Below, piece after piece: positions 48,569-59,600 of a DNA stretch of 64,000 nucleotides (the stretch's first letter is position 1; each line of letters opens with the position of its first letter). The translations under genes and the position numbers were made by a program. Origin of the DNA: Toxoplasma gondii ME49 (lineage: Eukaryota; Apicomplexa; Conoidasida; Eucoccidiorida; Sarcocystidae); the NCBI RefSeq assembly GCF_000006565.2, contig NC_031479.1, positions 5,950,885 to 6,014,884 on the forward strand. Direction: 5' to 3'. The notes under the pieces are model-generated. The model worked only from the letters and a program-made list of their open reading frames with translations, was not told the DNA's origin and ran no database searches.

Positions 48569-50074
48569 TATATACGTGTATCTTTGTACCGCGATTTATT
48601 TTGATGGAGGGGTTTGGTCAGACGCGCTGGTCTGTCCAGCAAGACACACGCGTCGTGAGGCCGGTGGCATTCGGGGACCCATCGACTCCACACCGGAGAC
48701 TCACCCACACCATGTCTCATGTGCATGCATGCAATGCGTGCATGCGCCACTCGCTCACCTGGACAAACTGGGGAGTTCCAATGATCTTTGCACCTTTGTT
48801 CGTGGCTTGATGAAGAAGCAGATCTCCGAGCGCCTGAACAGCTCTCTGCTTGACAGCGTCTACACCACCCGCGTAATACTGAAGCATTGAGAGAGGCACC
48901 TCTCCCAAGCCGCTTCGGTATCCAGGGACCCGCAGCGTTGTTCGTAGGTGGGCAATCGTCAGATCCTGGACCTTGACACAGACGGACATGCAAATCAGAC
49001 GAACGATAAACGGATACACCCGTCCGGGGAGAAATGTTTGACGATGCCCCTGCTTCCACCTGCCGAAAAGAGGCGTCGACCGCGGGGAGAAGCTCAAGGT
49101 CGACGCAGGCGCATAGACACACATACGTTTCTAGACTGGCACGAAGTATTGTGCAAGCATGCATGAACACAAAGACGCTGGTCGGATGCTTAGACGCCGC
49201 AGAGTTCGCGGTTCCCGTTGTATCCTTTCAAACATAGATTACAAACACCATCTGGCCGTGTACACACACACGTACAAATCTATTTGCATATATATATATA
49301 TATGTACATATATACATGTACATATACACATCTACATATGTATATATATATATATATATATATGAATTTCAGCTGACACCAAGATGAGGCTTGTGCTCTC
49401 GCGTGCTATTGATTCAGCACTACACTTTACGTTCGCCTGCAAAAGGGACTCGCACTCCCTCCATAGATAATGCAAGGAAGAAACAGCGTAGACATATCAT
49501 GAGCACAGGGAGACACGCATCTACGCATACATACCTGTAAAGACCCCTACCGTCGACCTTTATCGCCTATATTGATAGACAGCCCTATATGAAGGTGTAT
49601 GCTCGTGTCTCTGTTGAGAAAAAATTAGAGAATTTTCTGATTGAATAGACTGCTCTGTGAGAAGTAGGCATGCGAAACGTTCATCCCCCCCAAGCTCAAT
49701 CACGAGCTACGCGACACAGGCATTTGCACGCTCGAGGTCACCCTACTCTTTGCGTGATGTGAGCAGGAATGTCGGCCTCAATGAGGACCGTCGCGTTTCC
49801 GCTGCGGTGTATTGCGACAGGAAGGTGACTAGCCAGATCTTCAATAAGTGCCATGTCCACTCTTTCGCTGTCTTTGCCAACGATCTCTGGCGAGGCGGCT
49901 CCGAACCGCTTTCCTCGTCGCAGATACGCAGTTCGGCGCTGAAGACACACGGCGCACAAGCTCAAGCATCCGCTTTTTCGAAAAGGGTGCCTGATGTAGG
50001 CTTTGATGCACTTTATTCGCATCGACAACATTTGCTATACACAACACTATGTACATGCATGCATACCCATACGA

Positions 50075-50107
<33 letters not shown>

Positions 50108-51820
50108 TACGTATGTAGGCGTGTATGTATGTGTGCATGTATGTCTAGTGTACGTCAATATAGACGTGGATTTGGATGTCTCTTTTCCACGCGAACGAGA
50201 AGTTTCAGTCTTCACCATGGTTTATAACCAGAAGAGTTTTCTGTCTCGGGGATGTTGAAAGATAAGACAGATCGCAGATTGGAGGCTCTAGAGAACTGCG
50301 TTCGTGAGTTTGAAAGACTGAGACGCCGAGAGCAAGCGTCGCGTCCCCCAGACCGCGAAGCTGTCGACTTGCAAACCCCGTGAAAACGTTGAGGAGCTTT
50401 TCACTCCCCTTCCTCTCCGGTAAGTTTTCCTGTTATCCCTCATGGCCCTCCGCCCGCGCATGCAGTTGACACACAGAGACTCAACGAGGCAAGGACCCCA
50501 CAAGGAGACTCTTTGCCAGGCGTTGGCTTCGTTCGACCCCCCACCCGTCTCATATACGAGTGCCGCTCACCTGCATGATCATCCACCCGCACCGCGTCCC
50601 TATTTCGGTGTTTTGTTCTCCCTTTTCAACAGAAGCAATCCGCCTACCTGCTGCACCTGTTTGCGTCGCTCTTTGAAGCTTCTGAGGCCTTGAGAGGAGG
50701 CGCAATCTCTGTTGTCTTTGCCACCGTTGGACCGTCCGCCTTGCTTTTCTCCTACCCCTCCCCACTCATCGGATGCATGCGACCCCTCTGCTACTGCTTC
50801 TCCTCCGTCTCCCTCTTCTTCGTTTTCTGTGTCGTTTTTTCTTGCGTCTCGACTCTCGTCTCCTTCGGGATCTGATTCGAAGAAAAGCTGCTGAGTCGCA
50901 CAACCTCGAGTTTCTTCGTCTTCGTAAAAATCAATCTCATCCTCTTCTCCTTCTTCCCCGTTGAACGAGTCACGTTCCTGACTTTCTCCAGCCTTGCCTG
51001 TGCTTCCGACAGACTCCAAGTCCGTTTCTGCCCTCGACGGGCGGCGCGACAGCCAGACGAGCGGCGTATGAGAAAGAGCGGAAGACCGTGGCAGACGAAG
51101 AGAAGAACGCGCCGCAGAGATCGGACGAGAACGACCAGAAGAGAGAGGAAGAGAGATGCAGGGAGAGCCAGAAGAAGACATGCGCCAAGAGAAACTCAGG
51201 GAGAGGGCAGAGAGGAACGCAATCGACTTTCGGATCTGCTGTCTCGACAGTCGAGACCGCAACACATAGGACAGGCGAGCGCGGACAGCTGGCAGGGGAC
51301 GAAGCGAAGGAGGAGACGGTGAAGGCAGACAGAGAGGAGACGCAGACAGAGACGATCTGGAGATCGATGCGCAGGGGTGAGGTGGAACAGCAGTTGTCGC
51401 AGGGAACAAGGTCAAGCGAAGAGAGGCCAACAGTCTGTTGAGGTGCGTGGACTGGAGGTCAGGGCATCGAGCACCGCGCGTTTCCTCCGCGATGTTTTCT
51501 GAAGGATTTTGTGGAAGCTGAGGGGAGGGGGTGGAAGAAGGGTGAGCCGAGAGTTCGCTACCAAGACCAAAGTGAAAGACATTGTTAGGGGGGTCCGAAA
51601 GAGGCGACTCGTTCGAAGACAAAGCGCATTTCCTTCTGCTTGGAGAAACAGAAGTTCGAGGCTGCAGCGAGGGAGAAGAAAACGGCTGAGAAGGACCGTG
51701 TAAAACCGAGCACTCAAGGGGCAGAGACGCGAAGAGAGAAAAGGAGACAAAGACGAAAGCGCAGTTCCTTTTGAGCACATGCAGGGGAGCAGGGTATCCC
51801 CGGATTGCCAGCTTCCCCAT
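42609..51820 (-). CDS. Trigger-factor-type ribosome-associated chaperone with apicoplast-type leader
   Basis: Twelve exons with agreeing phases: 51820-50648, 49938-49747, 48965-48759, 48096-47986, 47072-46932, 46678-46578, 46277-45844, 45349-45194, 44511-44342, 44033-43959, 43462-43318 and 42793-42609; about 1029 residues. Trigger factor binds nascent chains at the exit of bacterial-type ribosomes. Exon 1 gives a hydrophobic signal segment (CAFVFVSFSLFASLPLECS) and a Ser/Arg-rich then acidic leader of nearly 400 residues, fitting apicoplast import. The N-terminal domain (about 425-560) has the degenerate tail-contact signature VPGYRSGLGEVP. Linker and PPIase-like domain follow (YRGLKLRVPRPPYPKGLLF, DDDRRARMGDAAEIEV, LVDGLLGIRKGDAREVRVPL), with a roughly 90-residue insertion. 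The C-terminal arm begins VKRRIPRELNDEFYRKVL and is helical (TLIEEQARLTYKQQLKSKE). The exon 11 acceptor could instead be at 43450. Bacterial forms have about 430 residues. Confidence 0.85.
43665..43739 (+). pseudogene. cob: NUMT: degenerate fragment of mitochondrial cytochrome b
   Basis: This lies in the trigger-factor intron 43463-43958, antisense to the gene. The + frame reads GVDTALKGTFNPCLIV followed by TNAKCLPHL. This parallels the apicomplexan cytochrome b segment with G-I-D-T-A-L-K, F-x-P, T-D-A-K-C-L. About half of 25 residues match, and nucleotide words such as CTTAAAG and AATGCTAAATGTCT look conserved. Nuclear copies of mitochondrial DNA are known to be abundant in Toxoplasma and its relatives. 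The fragment has a stop shortly after and is not a gene. Confidence 0.6.
44207..44227. repeat. (TA)n microsatellite in a trigger-factor intron
   Basis: A TA run between exons 9 and 10 of the trigger-factor gene. Confidence 0.85.
48537..48574. repeat. (TA)n microsatellite in a trigger-factor intron
   Basis: A TA-rich run with flanking TACATGTATG words in the intron between exons 3 and 4. Confidence 0.85.
49287..49363. repeat. Compound TA / ACATATAC microsatellite
   Basis: Two TA runs (49287-49303 and 49340-49363) joined by ACATATACATGTA-type sequence, in the intron between exons 2 and 3 of the trigger-factor gene. Confidence 0.85.
50075..50100. repeat. (TA)n microsatellite in trigger-factor intron 1
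   Basis: A TA run followed by TACGTATG-type sequence in the first intron, upstream of exon 2. Confidence 0.85.
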
Positions 51821-54800
51821 TTTTCTCTCGCTCTGTCAGCGCCTTTTCGGAAGACCTGCCGTACCTTGGCGCAGAGAGAGGGCGGAGAGGGAAGGAAGCA
51901 TGTCCGGCGCGTGCAGGCCGGAAACGGACGGAGACAAGGAAACTCCTTGGTGCAAAAATTTCGAGATGAAAGGGAGAAATACGGAGGAACAACGCGAGAA
52001 AAGCACCCCGCAGCCCCCCCTGCAGACAAATGCCACGGCTACCACCCAGTTGAGGACATTTTCAGAACGGCAGGCAATCGATGAGGTCGCCACCGATTTG
52101 CATGCACAGAGTCGACTGACGGAGCCCAGAACGAACGAGAAACAAGAGGGGGAAATCCAGGGAAAGAGAGGGAAGAAAACAACAAACGCGACGACGCCAA
52201 CGGGCGGACGCGTGTCAAGAGTGAAGCTGAGAGAAGGGAGGGAAATCAGAGACAGCGGGGAAGAAGGAAGAGAGGAAAACGAAGGGTTCGTACACTCGGG
52301 GAGGTGAAGCCGAAAAGCACAAAGTATGAAGAGGAAGCGAAGACAAGAAAAAGCGAGACACGCACGCAGGAAGAAAACGGCCGCGAATCTCAATGTCTCT
52401 TGGGTCTTCGCGGTGTCTCCATTGCGATGACTCCTTGCGCGGTCTCGGGGGTGGAAAAAAGTGACTTAAACTGAAAACAGTGGCTTTGACAAAAAAGAAA
52501 AGCTCCCCCCAAAACGCGGCGCTTCTCGAGGCAACCAACTCGATTTGGACGCACAAACATCGAGAGTTATGCAAGAAGAAACCAATGCTATCGACTCTTT
52601 CTATTTTTTTCTGCATGCACCAGCTACACACGCTACACGAGACATCGGCGCTTCTTCACGTCCCGAAGCTGGACACCCGCAGCAATGGATTAGAAAAGCC
52701 AATAAACGTGGTTTTTCTTGCTGCGTTTCGCCTTTCTCTGTCAAGCGAGTGAAGACCATCCCCTCGACTGCAGAAAGAAAAGGAAACGAAGTTGAACAGG
52801 ATACACGCTGTGACGACCATAAGGGGGTAGCTGTGCGCCTTCTGTGCTTCCTCTTTGCTGCGAATTCTGAAGAGGCTCAAAGTTAGGATTCACAAGAATG
52901 CCTGAACCTCTTGTCGTTGTCAGAACGTGACGAACCAAAGCATGTTCGAGGCGCCTTTGTCCGAACCTCTTCGCGAGACGTCCCCAATGACGACAGTATC
53001 ACAACAAAGACATGACAGAAAGAAAATGACTTTATGTCCCCGAGTGTCGAAGATGAAGTGGAGGCAATCTCTGCTTTCCTTTGACTGTCGGAGTCGAAGT
53101 GCACTTCTCTGCAGCTCCCAATGTCTCGTTTTTACGATTTATTCTGGCGCAACTCGGTGAGCTCAGACCTGTGTCAGCAATCTATCATCGGCCAGGAGTT
53201 TTTTTCCTGTTTAAAATAACCTGACAGTCTTTATCGGAACCCCCGCAGCGTCCCAAGCTCCTGTTCCACTGGACCTGCTTACTCAAAATCCGAATGAGGT
53301 GTCACCGCATAAAATTCTCTCTAGCCACAAGCGTTTCTGACTGGTGCATTTGTGTTTTTTATCGTGAAGCTCCGACAACAAGATCTGCCAGGCTACGAAG
53401 TGCGATGCTGCTGAAAACGCCTCCCCAGTTCCCGTGAAGTTGCATTTCGAGTTTCTGGATGTTCGCACCTTGTTAGTGACACAGAAGACACAAACAAGTG
53501 AACTCAGGAAAAGCTGTCACTCTAGGGAAGAGATGGAAGGAAGAGTCGAGAATCGGCAACGCACTCCGCGAACAGTGTGCATCCGTACATGCAACAGTAC
53601 AGGGCCTGCGACATGCTGGACTTCGTTTCACTCTGGGCTAATGGTAGCATTTCCCTCAGGAAAGAAATCTACCGTGTTGCCTTTCGACTTCTTCTGGGCA
53701 AGCAAAGAAGTCTCCCCTAGTACGCTGAACGTGAATAGCAAATTGAACGTCGACGCGCTATGTCGCGTTCACATGATCCTTTCTTTTTTTAAGATTCTCA
53801 TCAGACCAAACCTTCGACATTATTTGCATTTTGCGCACGGCTCTTTGAGTTGCTCCCTCACAAAGATGATTCAGAAACTCACATGTAGACAACATCGACC
53901 GCAGAAGACTGCGAGTTTGACTGGCAACAGTAACTACCATTTGCGTACCAGCTGCACGCACACCATCACGTTTACTGCGATCGTCGCCTTCCGACTGTTG
54001 GTCTGAGCGGAAAACGCAGGTCTGTCTCTCTGTGTTAACGAACACGAAATCGTTAATCGACTGCATATCTTTCTGAATCCGAAGAAGAATGCTTCTCTTC
54101 AGAGCGTTCTTCTTTTGTTTCTTAACAATTCTCTGTTCTCATGCGAACACCAACATCTGCACACCAGCTGTTCCACTGCCACGCTATTTCCTTGAGTAGT
54201 CTTCTTCCAGTGTTTGTTTACACGGAATATACGGGTCAGACAGGGGACTCTGTAAGTCTGCTGTCTCTGTCTGTCGATCTCGTAAAAGGTCTGTCTGCTG
54301 TTCCAGGTCTCAGAAGAGAAACATGGGATGAAAACGTTCAAGGCTTTACGAAGTAAGGAAGAACAGCTCTCCCCCGCGTCCTCGAGTGTGGCCGCCTATC
54401 GGTCGCACAGAAAAATAGAGTAACTACCGATCCGGAGAAGGAGAACACTCGTCAAAAGCTCTGGTAATAAGGCTAGCAAGAGGCGAAGACACGGAGATCA
54501 AGTCAGAAAACTCGTGCAGAGCAATGGCTGGGGCGTGAGAACCAAATCAGACCCGGGTGCCCGGAAAGATACAGAAGGACCGGGGAAAAGCCTCCTAAGA
54601 AATGCTGTTTCCTTTTGGACTTATCCCTATTTCATGCGAGCCCTGATTTTGAGTAGAGACTCGGCAGCACGACCAAAGGAATCTGGAGCTATTACCCTCC
54701 TGAACTCTGAACTACGATCGATATCCCTCACGGAAGGAAAAAGGGCATGCGGGAAGTATGGTAAGGATGTCATACATCAAAACAGAGGCACCTTAGGGGC

Positions 54801-56615
54801 AAAGCACGTTCTTCGGTCTCCGCGTGAGTGGCGAAAACCTTACCTTGGCAAATGGGTTTCAGAGAACTAGAGGTCCCTCCGGCGAATCCCCGAATCGTCC
54901 ATTGCGTTTTCGCTACGCGTAAACCCGTACTGTTCTGGAAGAAACTCCCCCCGTACGGATTTCGAAATGGCGAGTACAGGCAAGAAGTTTTTTTTCTCTT
55001 GCACCCGGGACCAAGCTAAATTTGGCTCATCGATTTTTCCTAGCTGTTCCATCGATGTTCCTTCGTGTCTGTCTGTAGCGCGGCTACTCCCCTCTGCGCT
55101 TGTCTCGAGAGCGTGTTGCCTGCCTTGTGTCTGGCAAACGCTCTGTCGCTTTCTCGCCATTCGACTTTCCGGTTCCTTTGTAATTTGCATCTTCCGAGCA
55201 TTTGTCCAAATGTGCCCACTGTAGCAGTTGCCGGAAGCAAGGCATTCTTCTCCTTTCAAAGCTCCTTAACGGCGAGAGGAGGAAACAGACGAACACAGCC
55301 ATATGATCATCCACCACACTCTCCTCATCCTCCCCCCCAGCGAGTGAGGAGAAAACAAGGCACAAGCGGCCGCAAGACAAAATAATGGTTCTCGAGGTTC
55401 CGAAGAAACCCGTTGTGCCCCGGCTTTTCCCTCTCGACAACTGTTTTCTTGTTTCCTCGTCTCCCGACCGCGATTGCTAATCTCGTGTCTCACTCTACTA
55501 CCTCTACCCCCTTTCTCTCGGCAGCAGGAAAGCCTTCTCCGCGAAACTGCCAGCTTCGGCGGCCACGACTCGCGAGCGCCAGCGTAGACAGCACCCATCT
55601 CATACTTTTTTATCGGAGTAAACCACAGAGTTGCAATTCTCCAGCATTTCCTTTTTCCCTCTCTGAAGGATCAAACTTAAACACTAAGCTGTCAAGCCTC
55701 TATCGAGCTCGGCGCGCCGCGAGACTGTTCTGCTGTCTTGTCTTGCCGCGTTAGCCTCCACTTGGACGTGTTGGTATTTTCAAACGGCTTTTTCTCCGAC
55801 TTCAGTGGAGAAAAAACTTTCGTCTTTTGAAATCGAAGAGCGCCTCGAAGGGAAACCACCTCCGGATCTACACGGTATGCCAGACCAGGTTTCGGCTTGA
55901 GGCTTTCCACACCGACTGAAGAAGCCAGATTCTGTTTTTCACGACCTGCTCCTAATGGAAACCAGAGGGAAGCAGAGCGTACTACGTTTCCATCCCTTTT
56001 GTTTTTTCGCGCCAGTGGCGCGGGCACTCCCAATATTATCTGACCTGTTATCCCCAGTCAGAGATCCATTCTTGTCAAGTTCCTCGTTTCCATTGAGCTC
56101 TCGGAGCTGCGAGCTGCCTCGGATTCAGGACGGATTCAGAACAGATCTTTTCTTGGACGGCGCTCCACGCCTATGACGAAACCGTCGACTCCGCAAGCGA
56201 TCCTCACTTATGATCGGTCTCCCTTGTTATTTCTTCTTTCCCTGTGGACGGCACACCGGTTCGTCGTCCTCCACGCTTTGTTTTTTCTGCCCGCCGTTTT
56301 CCCCGTGACTTTTGTTTTTTCATTTTTCTTAAACGTGCTGTCTCTCCTTGAATTTCCACTCTGCGGTCTACGCAGCAGTCGCGTCGCGCCCGTATCAATT
56401 GGCTTGTTCTTCTATCAAACACTTGGACGCCCACTGCGTCTCCCAAAGCGGTACCGTCTACCTCTGTGATCCGCTCTGCGCGTCTGCGCGACCCATCTCC
56501 TCCTTTCCACTTTCCTTTCCGTCTATTATGCGACGTTTCGTCCAGAAACTGTGACCTCTTCCTTGCAGTTTCCTCCGTTGCCTGCGCGTCCCCCTTTCCT
56601 CGCCTCTCGCCCTCG
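51821..56615. promoter_or_regulatory. 4.8-kb divergent promoter region
   Basis: This stretch separates the starts of the trigger-factor gene (-) and the large membrane-protein gene (+). TGCATGC words lie at 52099-52105 and 52612-52618, near the trigger-factor start. A 190-codon + frame at 53434-54006 and a 118-codon + frame at 54514-54870 have no motif, no hydrophobic leader and AT-rich composition unlike neighbouring exons, so I do not call them genes. The remainder shows nothing recognisable. Confidence 0.4.
52099..52105. promoter_or_regulatory. TGCATGC element
   Basis: A TGCATGC word about 280 bp upstream of the trigger-factor start codon, of the type bound by ApiAP2 regulators. A second copy lies at 52612-52618. 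Confidence 0.3.
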
Positions 56616-59600
56616 ATGGACACGCGTCTGAAGCCGGTTCGTGCACGCGAGAAGCGTCGCTCTTTCTTCTACGACCAACTGCCGCCTCCCAGCTCGGGGC
56701 CTTCTTTTCAGACTGGGGAAGACGCGAGTTCGACTCCGGCGAGCCGCGCCAGCACCCCGTCCGCGGCTGCGGCTGCAGCGGCGGCGGCAGAGGCGGCGGT
56801 GCACGCGTCGGAGGCCAGTTCCTCCTCACCTCGAGGTCGCGGTAGTTCGTGTTTGTCGACATCTTCAGCGCTCGATGGGTCCTCGACGCTCGGGTCGACG
56901 AAGCTCCTTTCCTTCTCACCGGGCAGCAGCGGCTCGGCTGCGAACTCCGCGTACAGTGGTGCCGCTGGAGTCTCTTTGCACCCTTCTCGGGGATCTGTGG
57001 GCTACGACTTAGGTTCTCGAGGAGCGATTGCGAGCTCCGCAAGTGCGGCGCAGGCGGCGGCTGCGGCCGTCGCCTCGCTGCAGCAAGAGGGCGGGACAGG
57101 GCGAGAAAGAGACAGTTTTCGGCCTTCTTTGAGACGCGTGCAGTCGCACTCCAGGCTGTCGATAGGCGCCGGCGAAGCGGCCTTGTCAGGTGACCGGCAG
57201 TGGGTGGGAGAGAGTGGGCGACGTCTCGCGAGAGCTGCCCTCGCTGCGACGGCGGCGGCTTCGCTCGGGTCCCTGAGGCGCAGCAAGGAATCGACGCTGC
57301 CAGGGAAGAGGGGGGGAAGCGCAGGCTCTCTGCTGCCCGTGAAGGAAGAAGACGAGGAAGACGAGAGAGGTCGGAGATGCTCGGAGGTCGAATCTGACAA
57401 CATGAAAGGCAGCGATGATGGCCACGACCCCGAAGATGGCGCTCAATTCGAAAACCAAGGTCAACTCGGGACCGACTTCATGCGGAATGTGCCCATGGTG
57501 GTGGGAATTCCGGTCTACGGGGTGGGGACGGGTGTGACGCTTGGAAGTTTCCTGGGGCTACTTCTCGTCGGTCTCTTCATGACATACCTGTTCACGTCGT
57601 GGTACGCGGCCAACATTCTCTCGGTGGATTTGCCGCTTCCGGCTTCGGGCCTCGACGCCACGTTGCACCTGCGGAACTGCGCCGTCCAGTTCCACCCGCT
57701 GCCCGAGGAAGAGAAGGCTGCCGGGCGCGGGAGTTTCGTTCGGATGTCCGCATGGCTCGGATTTCAAGAGGTTCCTCGACATGCACGGTCACGGGAGCAG
57801 ACTCTGGATGATCGCACCAAACCGTGGAAGTGGAGGAGCAGCCACGACTTGATGCTTCTCCTGCGTTTCTCGAGCTACGACCCTTGGTTCCGCTGTACTG
57901 TTCGCTTCTACCTCGCTGACGACTTTGTCTTCAAGTCTCTCGACATCTTGTTCTTTCCTGCTGACAACTACATCAACCTCGACGCGAACATCCCCCTGGT
58001 CGTGAAGGACCGGCTGTCCGTGGACGCGTTCCACGCCTTCATTCGCTTCAGCTCAATCGAGGCGAAGGCAATCTCCCTCTCCGTAATTGACGGTCACCTC
58101 GACTTTCTCCTCGATGGACCCGCCTCGCACTACAGCAACCAGCCGATTCTGGTCAACAGCCGCACGGCGAGCGTCAGTCTCCAGAGTCGGTCCCCGCTTT
58201 CAGTCTCGTTGGACGCCGACGCCGCTGCGCGCAGTTTACTGCGGGCGTCGGGGCACATTTCTGTCTCGACGCCTCCAGGTCTGATGCGGCCTTCCGGAAC
58301 CTCGCACTCTGGAAGACGTGTAAATTCCGACGACGCGAGTGATCGCAGCCACGGGAAAGGCGACGACTCCTCGTTCTCGTCTGAAGCGTCGCCAACTGTG
58401 CGGGCTCTGCTTCACCCGTCAGACGCCTCGACAGTCTTCGGCGGCATCATGGCGATCCCCATCGCCCTGGACTGCGAGCAGTGCGCCTTCTACGCGACGG
58501 CGCGGACGCTGCAAGAGTCTCCGGAGGAAACTTCGATGGAGACCTGGGTGGGTCAAGTCCACTCGGCTCAACCCCACCTCATCCCGTACGCCGAGGAGAA
58601 AGTCTCTGCGGCCCTCAAGTGGGTGGAGAGCGACCCGTCGGCCCCGTGGGTGATCAATGTCGAGGCCGCCGGCTTGCCGGAAGCTGCAGGCGTCTGGCGG
58701 ATCCTATCGAGCAACGCGTATCTGAGCAATGTCTACTGGTTTGTCATGCTTTCGGGGGGCATGCTGAGGCCCCGCACTCTCCACTTGCCCCTCCAGATCA
58801 TGGGACTCTTCTGCAGGAGCGTCATCGACGTGGACGAAGACGACCGAGTTGCGGACGTCATCACCTCGGCCGAGGACTTCCTCGCAGAAAGCGTGTCACA
58901 CTACTTCACAAGAAAGAGACAAACCGGCAGGACAGGCAGAGGCCTCAAATGGGGGCTAGGCTGGAAAAATCCAAGCAGCGAAGAGGACTTGACTCCGGCA
59001 AAGGCCGCCACCGACCTCATTCGCGCAGCTTTTACGGGGAACGCAGATGACTCGAGTCGCCAACAAAACCCCACAAGGAGACTCCTCGCAGTGCCTGAAG
59101 AACACGATGGCGAGGTGAATGCTGAAGATGGAGATCGAGGAGAAAAGGCGATGAAACACACTAAGAAGGAAGCGACCATGACAGGTAAGCAAAGAAACGC
59201 AACATTGCTCGTGAGATTCTGAAAAGGGCACAGAAGACGAGGCTGGGGTTATGGAGGTTACGCGATAAGGAACGAAGTAGAGAAGAGTTTTGTAGGGAAC
59301 GAGGGAAGAAACGTAGAAAAGGCTTTTGTAGCTTGCATTTGAAGGAACGAGAAAGGAACGTGTGTTTTACTTTTTCTCGCGGGATGTGCCTCAATGGTCA
59401 TTGACGAACAAGAAAGGCACACTGGAAAGAACCTGGGAAACTGACTAAAGCAAAGCTAGGTTGAAAGGTTGAGAGACGAGGACATAGACTTTTCGCTTAG
59501 CGTGCTAGTCCGCCAATCTGTCTGAAGACATGGACCAGGTGCAACGCTGACACAAAACATAAGCGTTCCTGCTGTTGATTCGTGTGCCTCTGCCATGGGC

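Noticed and set aside
53434..54006. 190-codon + frame
   Set aside because: It has AT-rich composition, no domain, no leader and no splice partners. It is not separable from chance in a 4.8-kb gap.
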